From Cladophialophora immunda (Eukaryota; Ascomycota; Eurotiomycetes; Chaetothyriales; Herpotrichiellaceae), in assembly GCF_000835495.1 (NCBI RefSeq), contig NW_015622543.1, positions 5,940,619 to 6,004,618 on the forward strand: 64,000 nt of DNA. Reading direction: 5' to 3'. This document shows, in pieces, positions 37,701-46,377 of the stretch; position 1 is the stretch's first letter; each line of letters opens with the position of its first letter. Under the pieces are notes generated by a model. The model was not told the DNA's origin, made no database searches, and worked only from the letters and a program-made list of their open reading frames with translations. The translations under genes were made by a program, and so were the position numbers.

Positions 37701-38098
37701 GCCTAGGCCGCATCCCAGCGGACAACAGCTAATCGATCGTTATTCCTACTCTTTATGTCAATATCGTACGCTATTGAAGGGGGAAGAGGATTGGGTCGCA
37801 CTATGCCATTACAAACACTAACGTAATTAAGTTAGTAAGTATCTGATGATCAGGGACTGGGCACGTACGATTGGTGATGGTGATGATGGTGGTGGTGGCG
37901 GTAGTGGCGGTGGCGGTGGTAGTGTTAGTGATTAGTAGAAGGAAAGAATTTTGGGGGCGAAAAGTTTTCGCTTATGTGGTGCACGTGACTAGGTCTTGGC
38001 GTACGGAAATGCCAAGAGTATTACCAAAATACTAATACATTCTGATCCATACTAGGTATTGTATCGTGCTTATCGATACGGTATCGAAAACCACCCTG
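34770..38098 (+). mobile_element. Complete but inactive hAT-superfamily DNA transposon (3,329 bp)
   Basis: The ends carry perfect 19 bp terminal inverted repeats (CAGGGTGGTTTTCGATACC at 34770-34788, and its reverse complement at 38080-38098), flanked by an 8 bp direct repeat TACAGCAC. Both subterminal regions form small hairpins (left TTTCGATACC/GGTATCGAAA). The interior is very AT-rich and CpA-poor, with many CGTA-type words. This, plus TGG-to-TAG stops in the transposase, is the pattern left by repeat-induced point mutation. A GTG/GCG-rich low-complexity tract lies at about 37873-37930. The insertion splits an MFS transporter gene. No intact frame remains, so it cannot move by itself. Confidence 0.93.
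34953..37060 (+). pseudogene. Decayed hAT transposase
   Basis: An ATG at 34953 opens a short frame (MDSEIDSSLQEPSTITDS). Further on, a BED-finger-like region can be followed across stops (LKHEPKYKDG, LYYTHYLLDKSYN). At about 36,905-37,025 the conserved hAT dimerisation region is clear: SDELERVFSSARRTVS, then a TAG where Trp is expected, ERAQLGVESL, then another TAG for Trp before KRSGI. Both stops correspond to TGG changed to TAG, as RIP on the opposite strand would produce. Confidence 0.85.
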
Positions 38099-38106
38099 TA
38101 CAGCAC
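38099..38106. repeat. Target-site duplication, right copy
   Basis: TACAGCAC, identical to the left copy at 34762-34769, directly after the right terminal inverted repeat of the hAT element. Confidence 0.95.
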
Positions 38107-38780
38107 CGCACACGGAATGGTGGCACTGGCATAGATTCCCGCCGATGAGGAGCGAGAAGATAGATCCTAGAGCGACCGAGGCGTTGGCAGCCGCTTGGCC
38201 ATCCGAGCGATACTTGCGAGGCAAAACTCCTGAGATCATAGTCAACAAGAGTGACCATGATTCCATAGGCGATGCCCCCAGTACAGAAGCCTCCGATGGC
38301 CATGTTGAACGTCGTCGCTCGGGCGACGAAGATGCTGCCCACGACACCAGGGATGTTTGGAATCACGAGGAATCATTTCCTGACCCAGCTGTGGGTTTTT
38401 GTGCAGTAGTGTACAGATGGCTACCGTGAGGAAGAAAAATATCGTCCTAATCTGCGGCATGAGTAATTGGGAGCAAAGCGTCACGATGAAGATGACAAGG
38501 ACCGACGCTGGCCACGAGGTAAGACTTTGTCCTCCGATCACAGTGGTAATGCTTCGAGCGAAAGCTCCTCCGCCGACAAGAAGTAGCATCTTGAAAAACG
38601 ACGAGCTCAGGGTTGCCTGCATATTATCAGCGTGGTGTCCCTCAGAATGCGGTTGATTAGACTTACCATGACGAGTACCACGGTCTTGAAGTGGTTCTAG
38701 TACATGACGGTACCAACTTCGTCAGCAGTGACCACAGCCAATCTTGCCGTGCAATGAGTCGTTGTTTTACCTTTGCCCAT
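38107..38780 (-). pseudogene. MFS transporter remnant, N-terminal part, upstream of the hAT insertion
   Basis: Minus-strand segments give NHFKTVVLVM, then across an intron (GTAAGT donor) SSFFKMLLLVGGGAFARS and VIGGQSLTSWPASVLVIF, then FLVIPNIPGVVGSIFVARAT, MAIGGFCTGGIAYG and SGVLPRKYRSDGQAAANASV. They are in the order of transmembrane segments 1-5 of fungal MFS exporters. Lesions include a TAG before NHFKTVV, a TGA where WGRKW is expected and at least one single-base frame shift. The last readable residues (GIYASATIPCAVLY) run into the hAT target site and continue on the far side of the element. The gene is dead, and the hAT insertion is one of several lesions. Confidence 0.82.
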
Positions 38781-39095
38781 CTTGTATCTAGAAGCGTGTT
38801 GTACTTAGGGTCAATGAGCCGTTGGAGTGCTTGATAAGATCTTTATGTCTCAGAGTCAAATGCCCGCATATATCGGCGAAGCATGGGATAGGTGTTTGCT
38901 CGCAGGGTGAGAAGTTATTTTGATGTAGTCTACGGCTAATGAAGAAAGAGAAAGATATCAGCATTTTCGAGCAACTTGATGTAGACCCCAACTCTTGCAA
39001 ACCTTACGAAATGGATACTGATATTTTCGTCACAATAGCAATCTGGATCTGTCAGAGTAGAATGTCCTTGGTACGAAGGACTACTCGGTGTTGGA
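38781..39095. other. Intergenic region, no supported gene
   Basis: About 300 bp between the MFS remnant and the 3' end of the P450 gene. Nothing recognised. Confidence 0.5.
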
Positions 39096-40760
39096 TCAAT
39101 CAAGGGCCTCCACATCCACCAGACAACGCCGTCCCTTCGGAGCAATGTTGAAGCGATCCTCCATTTCCATGTCCCAGTCAGTCATATCAGCGTTCACGGT
39201 CAGCCGTAACTTCCTAAAGACCTTGCTCACAGCCAAGTACAACTCGGCTCTGGCCAAATTTTGACCAATGCAGTTGTAGGGCCCCAGTGAAAAGGGAGTA
39301 AGCGCCGCGTTCATGTCCTTAATGTTTGAACCGTTCTCGAGCCAACGTTCTGGCCACCACTCATCTGGGTGAAGATACAATTTGGGGTCGCGATGATGGA
39401 CGTAGTTCTGCATACCAACGAAAGTACCCTTTGGCAGGACGTATTTGTCCACAGTCAACGGCTCGTCCAGAACACGGGGTAAAGTCGACATAATGGTAGG
39501 ATAGACACGCATGGTTTCCTTTATGACTGCGTTCAAGAACGGCAGATCCTTGAGGTCGTTCAGGGAGTCGTTACAGGCCTGTAGCTCTTTTCTGAGACGA
39601 TCTTGTCTCTTATGGTCCCGGGAGAGAGAATATATCAGGTAGGTTAGAGTTGTGGAGGTTGTGCCGCTGCCAGCAAAGGCAACCGCCATCATGTCGTCGA
39701 CGAGCTCCTCCTGGTTCATTTTGCGACCTAGATAGGTGTCCTCATTGAGGATCATTGGTGTTGTCATAAAGCGTTGTCTCACATCTAAAGCTGCTTCGTT
39801 ATGTTGAAACTGTTCCACCAGATTCCTCGTCATTGACTCCCATACGTCCCATCCTCTGTAGGACTTCCCGATAGTTCCTGGAATGTGCTTTCCAAGGGAA
39901 CGAGTGATGAATGGGAGAGCGGCGCGAACTTGGATTGCCACGGCACTAGAGTCCATAGCCCTAAGCAGCGTCAAAGAATCTCCTGCTGGCGAGTCTACGT
40001 AATGACGGTTGAAGGCACATTTCAAGATGACTTCCAAACTGAAGAGACCATCGAGGAGGAAAACGTCAGCAACGGGCTCGGATGAGTTGCCTCCAGCCCT
40101 TGATTTCATGATACGCCTCACCAATATATCTGCTCTGTTCGCGATAAAGTCCTCGTTTTCCAGGACGGCTTGTTGAGAGTATGCTGGATTTTGCAGTTTT
40201 CTGCGTCCGGAATGCGCTTCTTTATTGGTGATAGTAAATAGATTTCCCGGACCGGCAAGTTTGGTATCCTCATAGAAATGGTGAGTCTTGTTACTGCCCT
40301 TTTGGCTATAGATTTGTCTGTAGGCGGTCCATTCAGAAATAGAAACCTCGTTGGTTCCTATACGAACGACGGGACCGTACTTGTCATGCAAACTTCGCAG
40401 CGTCTGCGTTGCCATCAGCTTACGTTCAGCTTTAGTGAGAGGCTTGTCTTCGATTAGTTACTTGCCTGAGCCCTGTGAAGGCCTGCTTGAGCAGGAGCCA
40501 TGTAAGCTCCAAAGATTTTTGCAAGCCATGGTCCTGGGACAGATGCTATAGGATGCAGAAATATGTTGTAGATTGTCTCGACTTGTCGTCAGCTCGGCTG
40601 GCATAACTTGGATAATGCCAAACCTTACCTGAAGAATAAATCTGCCCACCACAAAGATTGCTATTGCCAGCGCCAACAGCTGAAATTTCCCTTCGTTCAT
40701 CGCCTCATAAGACAGCTCCCTGCTCCAAATCTGCGCAGTAATGAAGAACGACATTTGCAT
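39096..40760 (-). CDS. Cytochrome P450 monooxygenase with a GC-AG intron
   Basis: Three exons: 40760 or 40700 to 40629, 40576-40466, 40403-39096 (516 or 496 aa, depending on which ATG is used). An N-terminal anchor (FQLLALAIAIFVVGRFIL) precedes the hinge HPIASVPGPWLAKI. The I-helix is AFAGSGTTSTT, ExxR is KETMR, the PERF-type motif is WWPERW, and the heme loop is FSLGPYNCIG. The second intron (40404-40465) begins with GCAAGT after CAG, the classic GC-AG type. Splicing there is needed to join LHRAQ to TLRSLHDKYG. The heme-loop Arg is replaced by Tyr, a variant seen in other fungal P450s. It is the first of a run of oxidative genes that includes a cupin and a ring-cleaving dioxygenase. The substrate is unknown. 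Confidence 0.92.
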
Positions 40761-41258
40761 TGGAATTCCTTTTTTGCGCACTCTATGTGGTCTGTAATTT
40801 TCACTAGAAAGTTGCTGTCAAGCTTCGAAAGAAGCTAAACATATAGGATAACAAGGTCTGCATGTACTCGCTATAAGTGTCTACTTGCAAGCGTCTGCCC
40901 TTCTGTCTGGACGGCTCCAGGAATGGGTGGGAAACGCGCAAAATCCATTCTTGTACTAGTGACTCGATATTCAGAGTTTGAGGAGCTGAGTTGAAGGGGT
41001 AAGGCATGATAGGGGTAGCACCAACGAGGGATGGGGAAAAGTTTGCGGAGCCCCAGATTTCGCCCTACCATTGTGTAGGGGCAATAGGTGGTACGATCGC
41101 GATAGACATCCCGTCTCTCATCCTTCACAAGCTCGCTAAAGTAAGTTACAGAGGAAGATCAGGGGATTTGTCAACAATTTACAGGATGATTATGAAGAAA
41201 CCTGAGCAGAAATATTCAGAAGTTCACGACTTCGTTTCCGCATGAAGTAACTTGGTGA
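40761..41258. other. Intergenic region, no supported gene
   Basis: About 500 bp upstream of the P450 and downstream of the cupin gene, both on the minus strand. It should contain the P450 promoter. Short frames only. Confidence 0.5.
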
Positions 41259-41852
41259 CTAGTCGTCGTTGCCACTAGGAGGAATCTCTCCTTCACTGCG
41301 GCCTAGGTACTCCTTCAACGGCTTGCCCTGCACCTCCACTGGCTGTGAGTCCTGCAAGATGTAGACAACCCTTGTCCAGTCAGTTTTGCTTGGATTCCTC
41401 CAGGCATGGTTGGTCCCACGTTGCACGCAGACATCGCCCCGTTGCAGCAGTTGTCTTTCACCGGAATCGAGGATCAGCTCGATAGAGCCCTCGATCACAA
41501 TTCCGTAGTCCAAACTCCTCGTCCGATGCATCATTGACTCAAACTCGGGAGCGAAGTCGACAAATCTTAGGACCGTCCCGCTAGGGTTAACGATGCCCAT
41601 CTTTCCAGAGTTGACCCTCTCGTCATGTTTCTTGATGTCGACGTCGTTGTTCATCGAGACAGGAAACTCAGATGTGGTAAACACCTCGTGAAAGGTCATG
41701 CCCCCGCTGTCGATGGAGCGCCATTTTGCAGGTCGCTTTTCTTGAATGGTCGTATCCCCTGTGGAGGGTTTGTGGCCGGTGATGAATGCTGTCAATCCAG
41801 GGAGGTGTGTGGCCAATTGACCTTCGGTTGGAAGACGTGTCTGCGAAGTCAT
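41259..41852 (-). CDS. Small cupin-domain protein
   Basis: 197 aa in one exon, with an ATG at 41852. The cupin_2 barrel is clear in the C-terminal half: MHRTRSLDYGIVIEGSIELIL, then LLQRGDVCVQRGTNHAWRN. The usual metal ligands are only partly kept: the second motif retains its His (NHAW), while the first has H near MHRT and E in EGSIEL. Single-domain fungal cupins of this size occur in aromatic-catabolism and secondary-metabolite clusters, where some isomerise, decarboxylate or hydrolyse intermediates. It is divergent from the extradiol dioxygenase with 408 bp between starts, which suggests co-regulation. The reaction is unknown. Confidence 0.85.
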   Translation of the reverse strand: MTSQTRLPTEGQLATHLPGLTAFITGHKPSTGDTTIQEKRPAKWRSIDSGGMTFHEVFTTSEFPVSMNNDVDIKKHDERVNSGKMGIVNPSGTVLRFVDFAPEFESMMHRTRSLDYGIVIEGSIELILDSGERQLLQRGDVCVQRGTNHAWRNPSKTDWTRVVYILQDSQPVEVQGKPLKEYLGRSEGEIPPSGNDD

Positions 41853-42260
41853 TTTTGCTATCTTAGTCAAATACACAAGAATATAGGAGCGAGGAGCGCC
41901 TCACAGCTGCTTTTATTGTTTCCAAGACTCAATCTCATGGACCGGAAGCGAAATTAGCGTTTGTATACCTCCACTGCGGCTTTCAGGGGCCCCTCGGAAG
42001 ACGGCAACGTAACGATTGAACACCCTTTCCTAACAAACAGGGTTCTCGGGACCCCATTCTTGGCGGTTTGGCTTCTCCATCATTTGCTCAAGCTGGAGTG
42101 CCAGATACAAAACGCCACTTGAATTTCCGGTGACCCAGGGCGGAAAGGGTAATGATGTCGTCGTCAGCGGCCTAGATAATTGTTTTGTCTCGGTTTGACC
42201 TCACACTGACACAGAACCGTTCTTCTCTCCCAGTCCTTTTGCATGACCTGAAAGGCAACC
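41853..42260. promoter_or_regulatory. Divergent promoter, cupin / extradiol dioxygenase
   Basis: 408 bp between two divergent start codons and no open frame. A likely shared control region for the two enzymes. No binding site was identified. Confidence 0.5.
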
Positions 42261-43325
42261 ATGGGTATTTTTTTTCCTAATAGTGAAGTATCTATTAAGC
42301 GGCTGCTAACAGCGTAGCAGGTATAACACCAGTGCACTTCTTTTCTCATGGCTCCACCCGCATGCTCGAGGCCGATACTGAATCTGGGGCGTATTGGGCA
42401 AAGTGCGGAAAAGAGGCTCTTGCACACAATGTCAAAGGAATCATCATAATGGTATGTCCCTCCTTCACATGCTTTAGGTATTCACATCGCAAACTTCGCT
42501 CGCAGAGAATAGCACTGATATCCTCACCAGGGCGCTCACTGGGCCTGTCTTGGGGACAGGATCGAAGTGGCCACCAACCCAACACCAGGCAAGAGCTTCT
42601 GTCCCTTCTCCAGTCCGGCATTATACAAGGACTGGAAACCAAACCCGGACCTAGCTACAGCGGAGAGATGTATATCCATGCTCAAGGCAGAAGGCTTCTG
42701 CGCCGGACCCAACCCAAACTTCACATGGATTCACGACGTCTTCATGGTCCTCATCCGTATGTTCCCGGACGACACCAAGTGTCCGCCCGTGACTATAGTC
42801 TCTATGAACGCGCGCTATGACCCTTGGTACCATGTCAAGGTCGGCGCGACGCTACGCCCCCTCAGAAAGGAAGGATACTTGCTTATTGGCACAGGCGGTG
42901 CGGTTCATAATCTCTACCGCAACGCCTGGACGGACATGCTGCTGTACAGAGAGTCGCTGGGCCAGGAGCGTCCCCCGGAAGCTTGGGCTCTCGAATTTAG
43001 ACAAGCCACAGAGGATGTGGTCACCAGGAATCGAGGCCCAGCTCTGAGAAAGGCCATGGTCCGCCTTATGCAACACCCAGCGTACCGTGAGGCCCAGGCC
43101 ACTGATGACCATTGGATGCCGGCGCTCTTCGCGGCTGGTGCAGCGGGCGACTTTGAGGACGAGGCGGAGTCTAATGTGCTGGCAGCCGAGACGTGGGAGC
43201 TCATCAACATGGCAAACTCGCAGTTCACGTTTGGCCAGTATAAGGATGACATGGAGAAGACGTTTGCTGAGAGACAGGAAACTGACAAGTTGCCCCAACT
43301 TGGATTTGTTACCGCAGCTGCCTGA
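42261..43325 (+). CDS. LigB/DODA-type extradiol aromatic ring-opening dioxygenase
   Basis: Class III non-heme Fe(II) dioxygenase cleaving a catechol-type ring next to its hydroxyls. The first exon is only 4 nt (ATG G, 42261-42264). Exon 2 is 42321-42451 and exon 3 is 42531-43325, giving 309 aa. The tiny first exon is supported because splicing yields MGITPVHFFSHGSTRML, the normal N terminus. Metal-ligand motifs are all present: FSHGS, MGAHWA (formed across intron 2), WIHDVF and GTGGAVHNLYRN. The length matches the family. It converges with the ALDH-like gene about 190 bp away and is divergent from the cupin. The phenol hydroxylase at 54.5 kb could supply an ortho-diphenol, but the substrate is inference. 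Confidence 0.92.
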
Positions 43326-43518
43326 TTTACACTGTATGTAGCGGAGATAAATCCAAACCGTTTCGCATAACCTGATTCTAAACAGTTTGTGGCCGAGGCT
43401 AGATCCGAGGCCCAAAGGTGTCTTTTGTAGCCCAAAACATTACATTATCCGTATTACAAATTCTGGTTTGCAGGTTTTCTTAAAGGCTATCTGCCATCTT
43501 GTAGATGATAGCGACCGC

Positions 43519-45232
43519 CTACCGCTCTCGGATAATCTTAAATGCCGCGAAGGCACCTCCAGCCACCACAGAGAAAATGACGATACCGAGCGTCATAAAT
43601 GCCTGGTCAAAGAAACCAATGGCCCTTCCATCGTGCTGGTCAATGGTCGGTAGCGTCTGCTGTATTGTTGATCGACTCCAGGATGCTAGCTCCTTGGTCG
43701 ATCTAGAGCGCATAGCATTATGGCTGAGAGTCGTCAAGTCCGAAAGGTGAGCCAGTCGTGGTCGGGGACAGCGAAACAATGTCGAGGGATACCGGGGGCT
43801 CAGGCTGGGTGCGATTGTCGGGTGTTTGGGGGCGAAAGGGCCGACTTTTACTGTCAGCACCACTGATCTCGGCGCAGAAATTCGAATGGAACTTACCTAG
43901 CAGCTCAGTGGGAATATGATTGATACAGGAAAGCCGTGCATCGATGAATCTCGTCACGTAGTTTGCTTCAATCGGTGCTGCAAAGACATAGTTCGCTTCC
44001 AAGGTGGTCCCGAAGCTGGTAACAAAGGATATTATATCAGCCAGTTCCAACCGATAATGTGTACTCGGCAGGCAATGCGAGAAGAATAGGATACATACCT
44101 GTTACAAAGGTCGATGGCATCATCCAAGCTTGTAATACGGGTGACGATGATTGTTCGATTATCCGTCCGGCGTCCAACAAGGAGCTTTGTCCTATCATCC
44201 ATAGCACGTTAGCGCTGAGCCTAACGTCCAAAATATGTTGTGCTTACCTGTCCTTGACCTCAATTATGCTACCGTTTGAACTTGATATAATCATTCTTAC
44301 GCCTTCGCTGTTCTCGAACTCCCTTAACATTTTCGTGTGACCATCCGGCTGTACTTTTGACAGATGTTGTGATCTTGAAGAAGTCTCGGTCGCCAACGAC
44401 GAAGTAACTACCTGGACAAGGTGATAGAGGAAGTCATCGGCAACAAACTCATTCACGAGAACAACGTCCGGTGCGTAGACAGAGCGGCCATTGAACAACA
44501 TTTTGGACAGACCGATTGCTGTGGCTACCTCAGGAATTTTTGCAGTTCTATCCGCGACCGCCACAACCTTCGGTGACGCCGTCGCCTGTATGCCATCCGC
44601 CCGGGATAGTTCTTCGTCTCCGGACTGTGCCAAAACGTGACATTTTGCGAGGAAATCCTCTGACGGTCTTGCGCTGCTGATGGCGAAAATATCCGCATCT
44701 AGTGCTGAGGGTAGGATCTTGCGTAGCACACCAGAGACTTCGGTAAGTGTAAGAGGTAGCTGAATGTGTTCTGAGTCAGAGATGAGACTAGAATAACTTG
44801 CTGAAGATTTGTCCAGAACGAGAACTGACATACCTCGACAACTACACAGTTCCCAGCTGCCAGCGCCGCAGTAAGAGCTGAGATGACGGAATAGAACAGG
44901 TTTTGCTTCGCAGGAATGACATACACAATACCAACGCTCGTCGTCGCCTCGAGGTTCTCTGATGCTCGTTGAGCTTTTAGGTCTTTTCCAAGATCGAGGG
45001 AAGCATAGTGCGTGCGCAATTCCGAAATGGCGAGCGTATACTCAAGATTGGCGTCGACCTGGGTGATTTCACTGTCCGCCAGGATCGCATCCTCAATGGA
45101 TTTCTCCGACGATCTCAATGCTGCGTGGAGAGAATGGAACAGTTTCTGACGAAGCCGAGTCGACTGGGCTCGGCCCTCGATGCTAGATATCTCTATACGA
45201 GAAAAAGAATCGCTTGCCATTTTGAATATCAT
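43519..45232 (-). CDS. Aldehyde-dehydrogenase-like protein lacking the catalytic cysteine, membrane-anchored
   Basis: Five exons (45232-44834, 44759-44248, 44191-44099, 44015-43897, 43844-43519) give 482 aa. The N-terminal part matches the ALDH Rossmann region (SVGIVYVIPAKQNLFY, LTAALAAGNCVVVE). The segment corresponding to the ALDH active site (usually GQxCxAPD) reads GRSVYAPDVVLVNEF, so the nucleophile Cys is Val. The C terminus ends in a hydrophobic helix (GIVIFSVVAGGAFAAFK) followed by basic residues, typical of a tail anchor. Relatives with the same APDxVLVNEF variant exist in other fungi, so this is probably a subfamily trait and not decay. Dehydrogenase activity is therefore doubtful. 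A binding or scaffold role is possible. Confidence 0.82.
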
Positions 45233-46377
45233 TTTCAAAGGACATAGGTCGATTATGTCGAAGTCGCGCAATTGTGTGCTCGCTACAATGAAGTCTAAAC
45301 AGGGACACGCCTGCTTCTGGTGAATAATGGGTTCGCATACATAATGAGTAAGTCTGGCAATTAGCTGCCGCTTGAGGTTCCGTGCCCTTGTTCCGAAAGG
45401 GGGTTCCGCAGCGGCGAGTGGGAGGATCGGCGAACATGGGGGCCCAAGGGCGCCCCGGAATGAGGATGGAGTGGATATCCCCCAAGCACGAACCACGCCA
45501 GAACGTAGATTTCCCCATTGACACCCGCTGGAGAGGTCGCCCAACCATGGCGCCGCGGTCTCCTGGAGGCACTGTTTGACCTGGTGCAGATGGTGGACTT
45601 GACGACTGCTCCAATTGTTGCAGGTTCGTTGATTTCTTAGAAGAGACACTGTGGTTGCTGTGCCTCTCGCTGCAAGCCTCAATTGGCTTACTCGTTCTTT
45701 CTTCCCCAGATCAATATGAGCAGTACGGAGACGACTGTAGAACCCACTACGGTTCGTGAAACACTTCTTGCGTACGACATTCACCGAACTGGTAGCGACG
45801 AGACCTCGGAGCCCCCTACAGACCAGACACAAAATCAACTTATCGAAGAACCTGTCTCACAACCCAATTTGAATTGGCCATCAGACTGGCGAAGAGTGCC
45901 TCCATATCGGCTGTCAAGCCGCTCACATCGAGTCTCTGACCGCCCTGCGGGCCTAGATCGTGGCGAAGCTACAATGGTTATGATCATGTTCACAGGGGTT
46001 TGGACTTATGGGGTACACAAGAATCTTTCCCAGTCTTACCAGTCTAACTGCGAGGGTGCGATCCCAATCAGGAAAGTAACTGATATATCAGTGATAATAC
46101 AGAGCCTCAATCGATTATGGCGCGCGACTGTTGGGAAGTGGGATAACAGTATCATGAGATACAAAATCGGGGGAGAGTGGTAGAAGGATGTGTTGTGCGA
46201 GAGGGGTGAATATTGACCATATCATGGGCTTCTCGGTATGACAGCGTACATCTGGAACGCTACACGTTTTCGGACTCGGGGCTGCAGAGGAGAGATTTTG
46301 GGGTGGCTCAATATAGGCTACAATTCTTATATCTTTTTTATGTCTTGCCAATAAAACTTATCAAGGTTGGTATCGGT
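45233..46377. other. Intergenic region with one unassigned frame
   Basis: Upstream of the ALDH-like gene and downstream of the CocE/NonD gene. The only frame of note is listed separately (45716-46183). Confidence 0.45.
45716..46183 (+). CDS. Hypothetical 155 aa protein, doubtful
   Basis: An ATG at 45716 opens a frame with a Thr/Glu/Gln-rich N terminus (MSSTETTVEPTTVRE), then PNLNWPSDWRRVPPYR, then a mildly hydrophobic segment (VMIMFTGVWTYG). I recognise no family. It could be a small lineage-specific gene or a decayed N-terminal part of a transporter. Being divergent from the ALDH-like gene is compatible with a real gene but is weak evidence. Confidence 0.2.
   Translation: MSSTETTVEPTTVRETLLAYDIHRTGSDETSEPPTDQTQNQLIEEPVSQPNLNWPSDWRRVPPYRLSSRSHRVSDRPAGLDRGEATMVMIMFTGVWTYGVHKNLSQSYQSNCEGAIPIRKVTDISVIIQSLNRLWRATVGKWDNSIMRYKIGGEW

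Noticed and set aside
37873..37930. GTG/GCG-rich tract inside the hAT element considered as a CRISPR-like or satellite array
   Set aside because: It is simple trinucleotide-like low complexity without spaced repeats.
42852..43435. 187- and 173-codon minus-strand frames across the dioxygenase
   Set aside because: Antisense shadows of a well-supported coding exon with all metal-ligand motifs on the plus strand.
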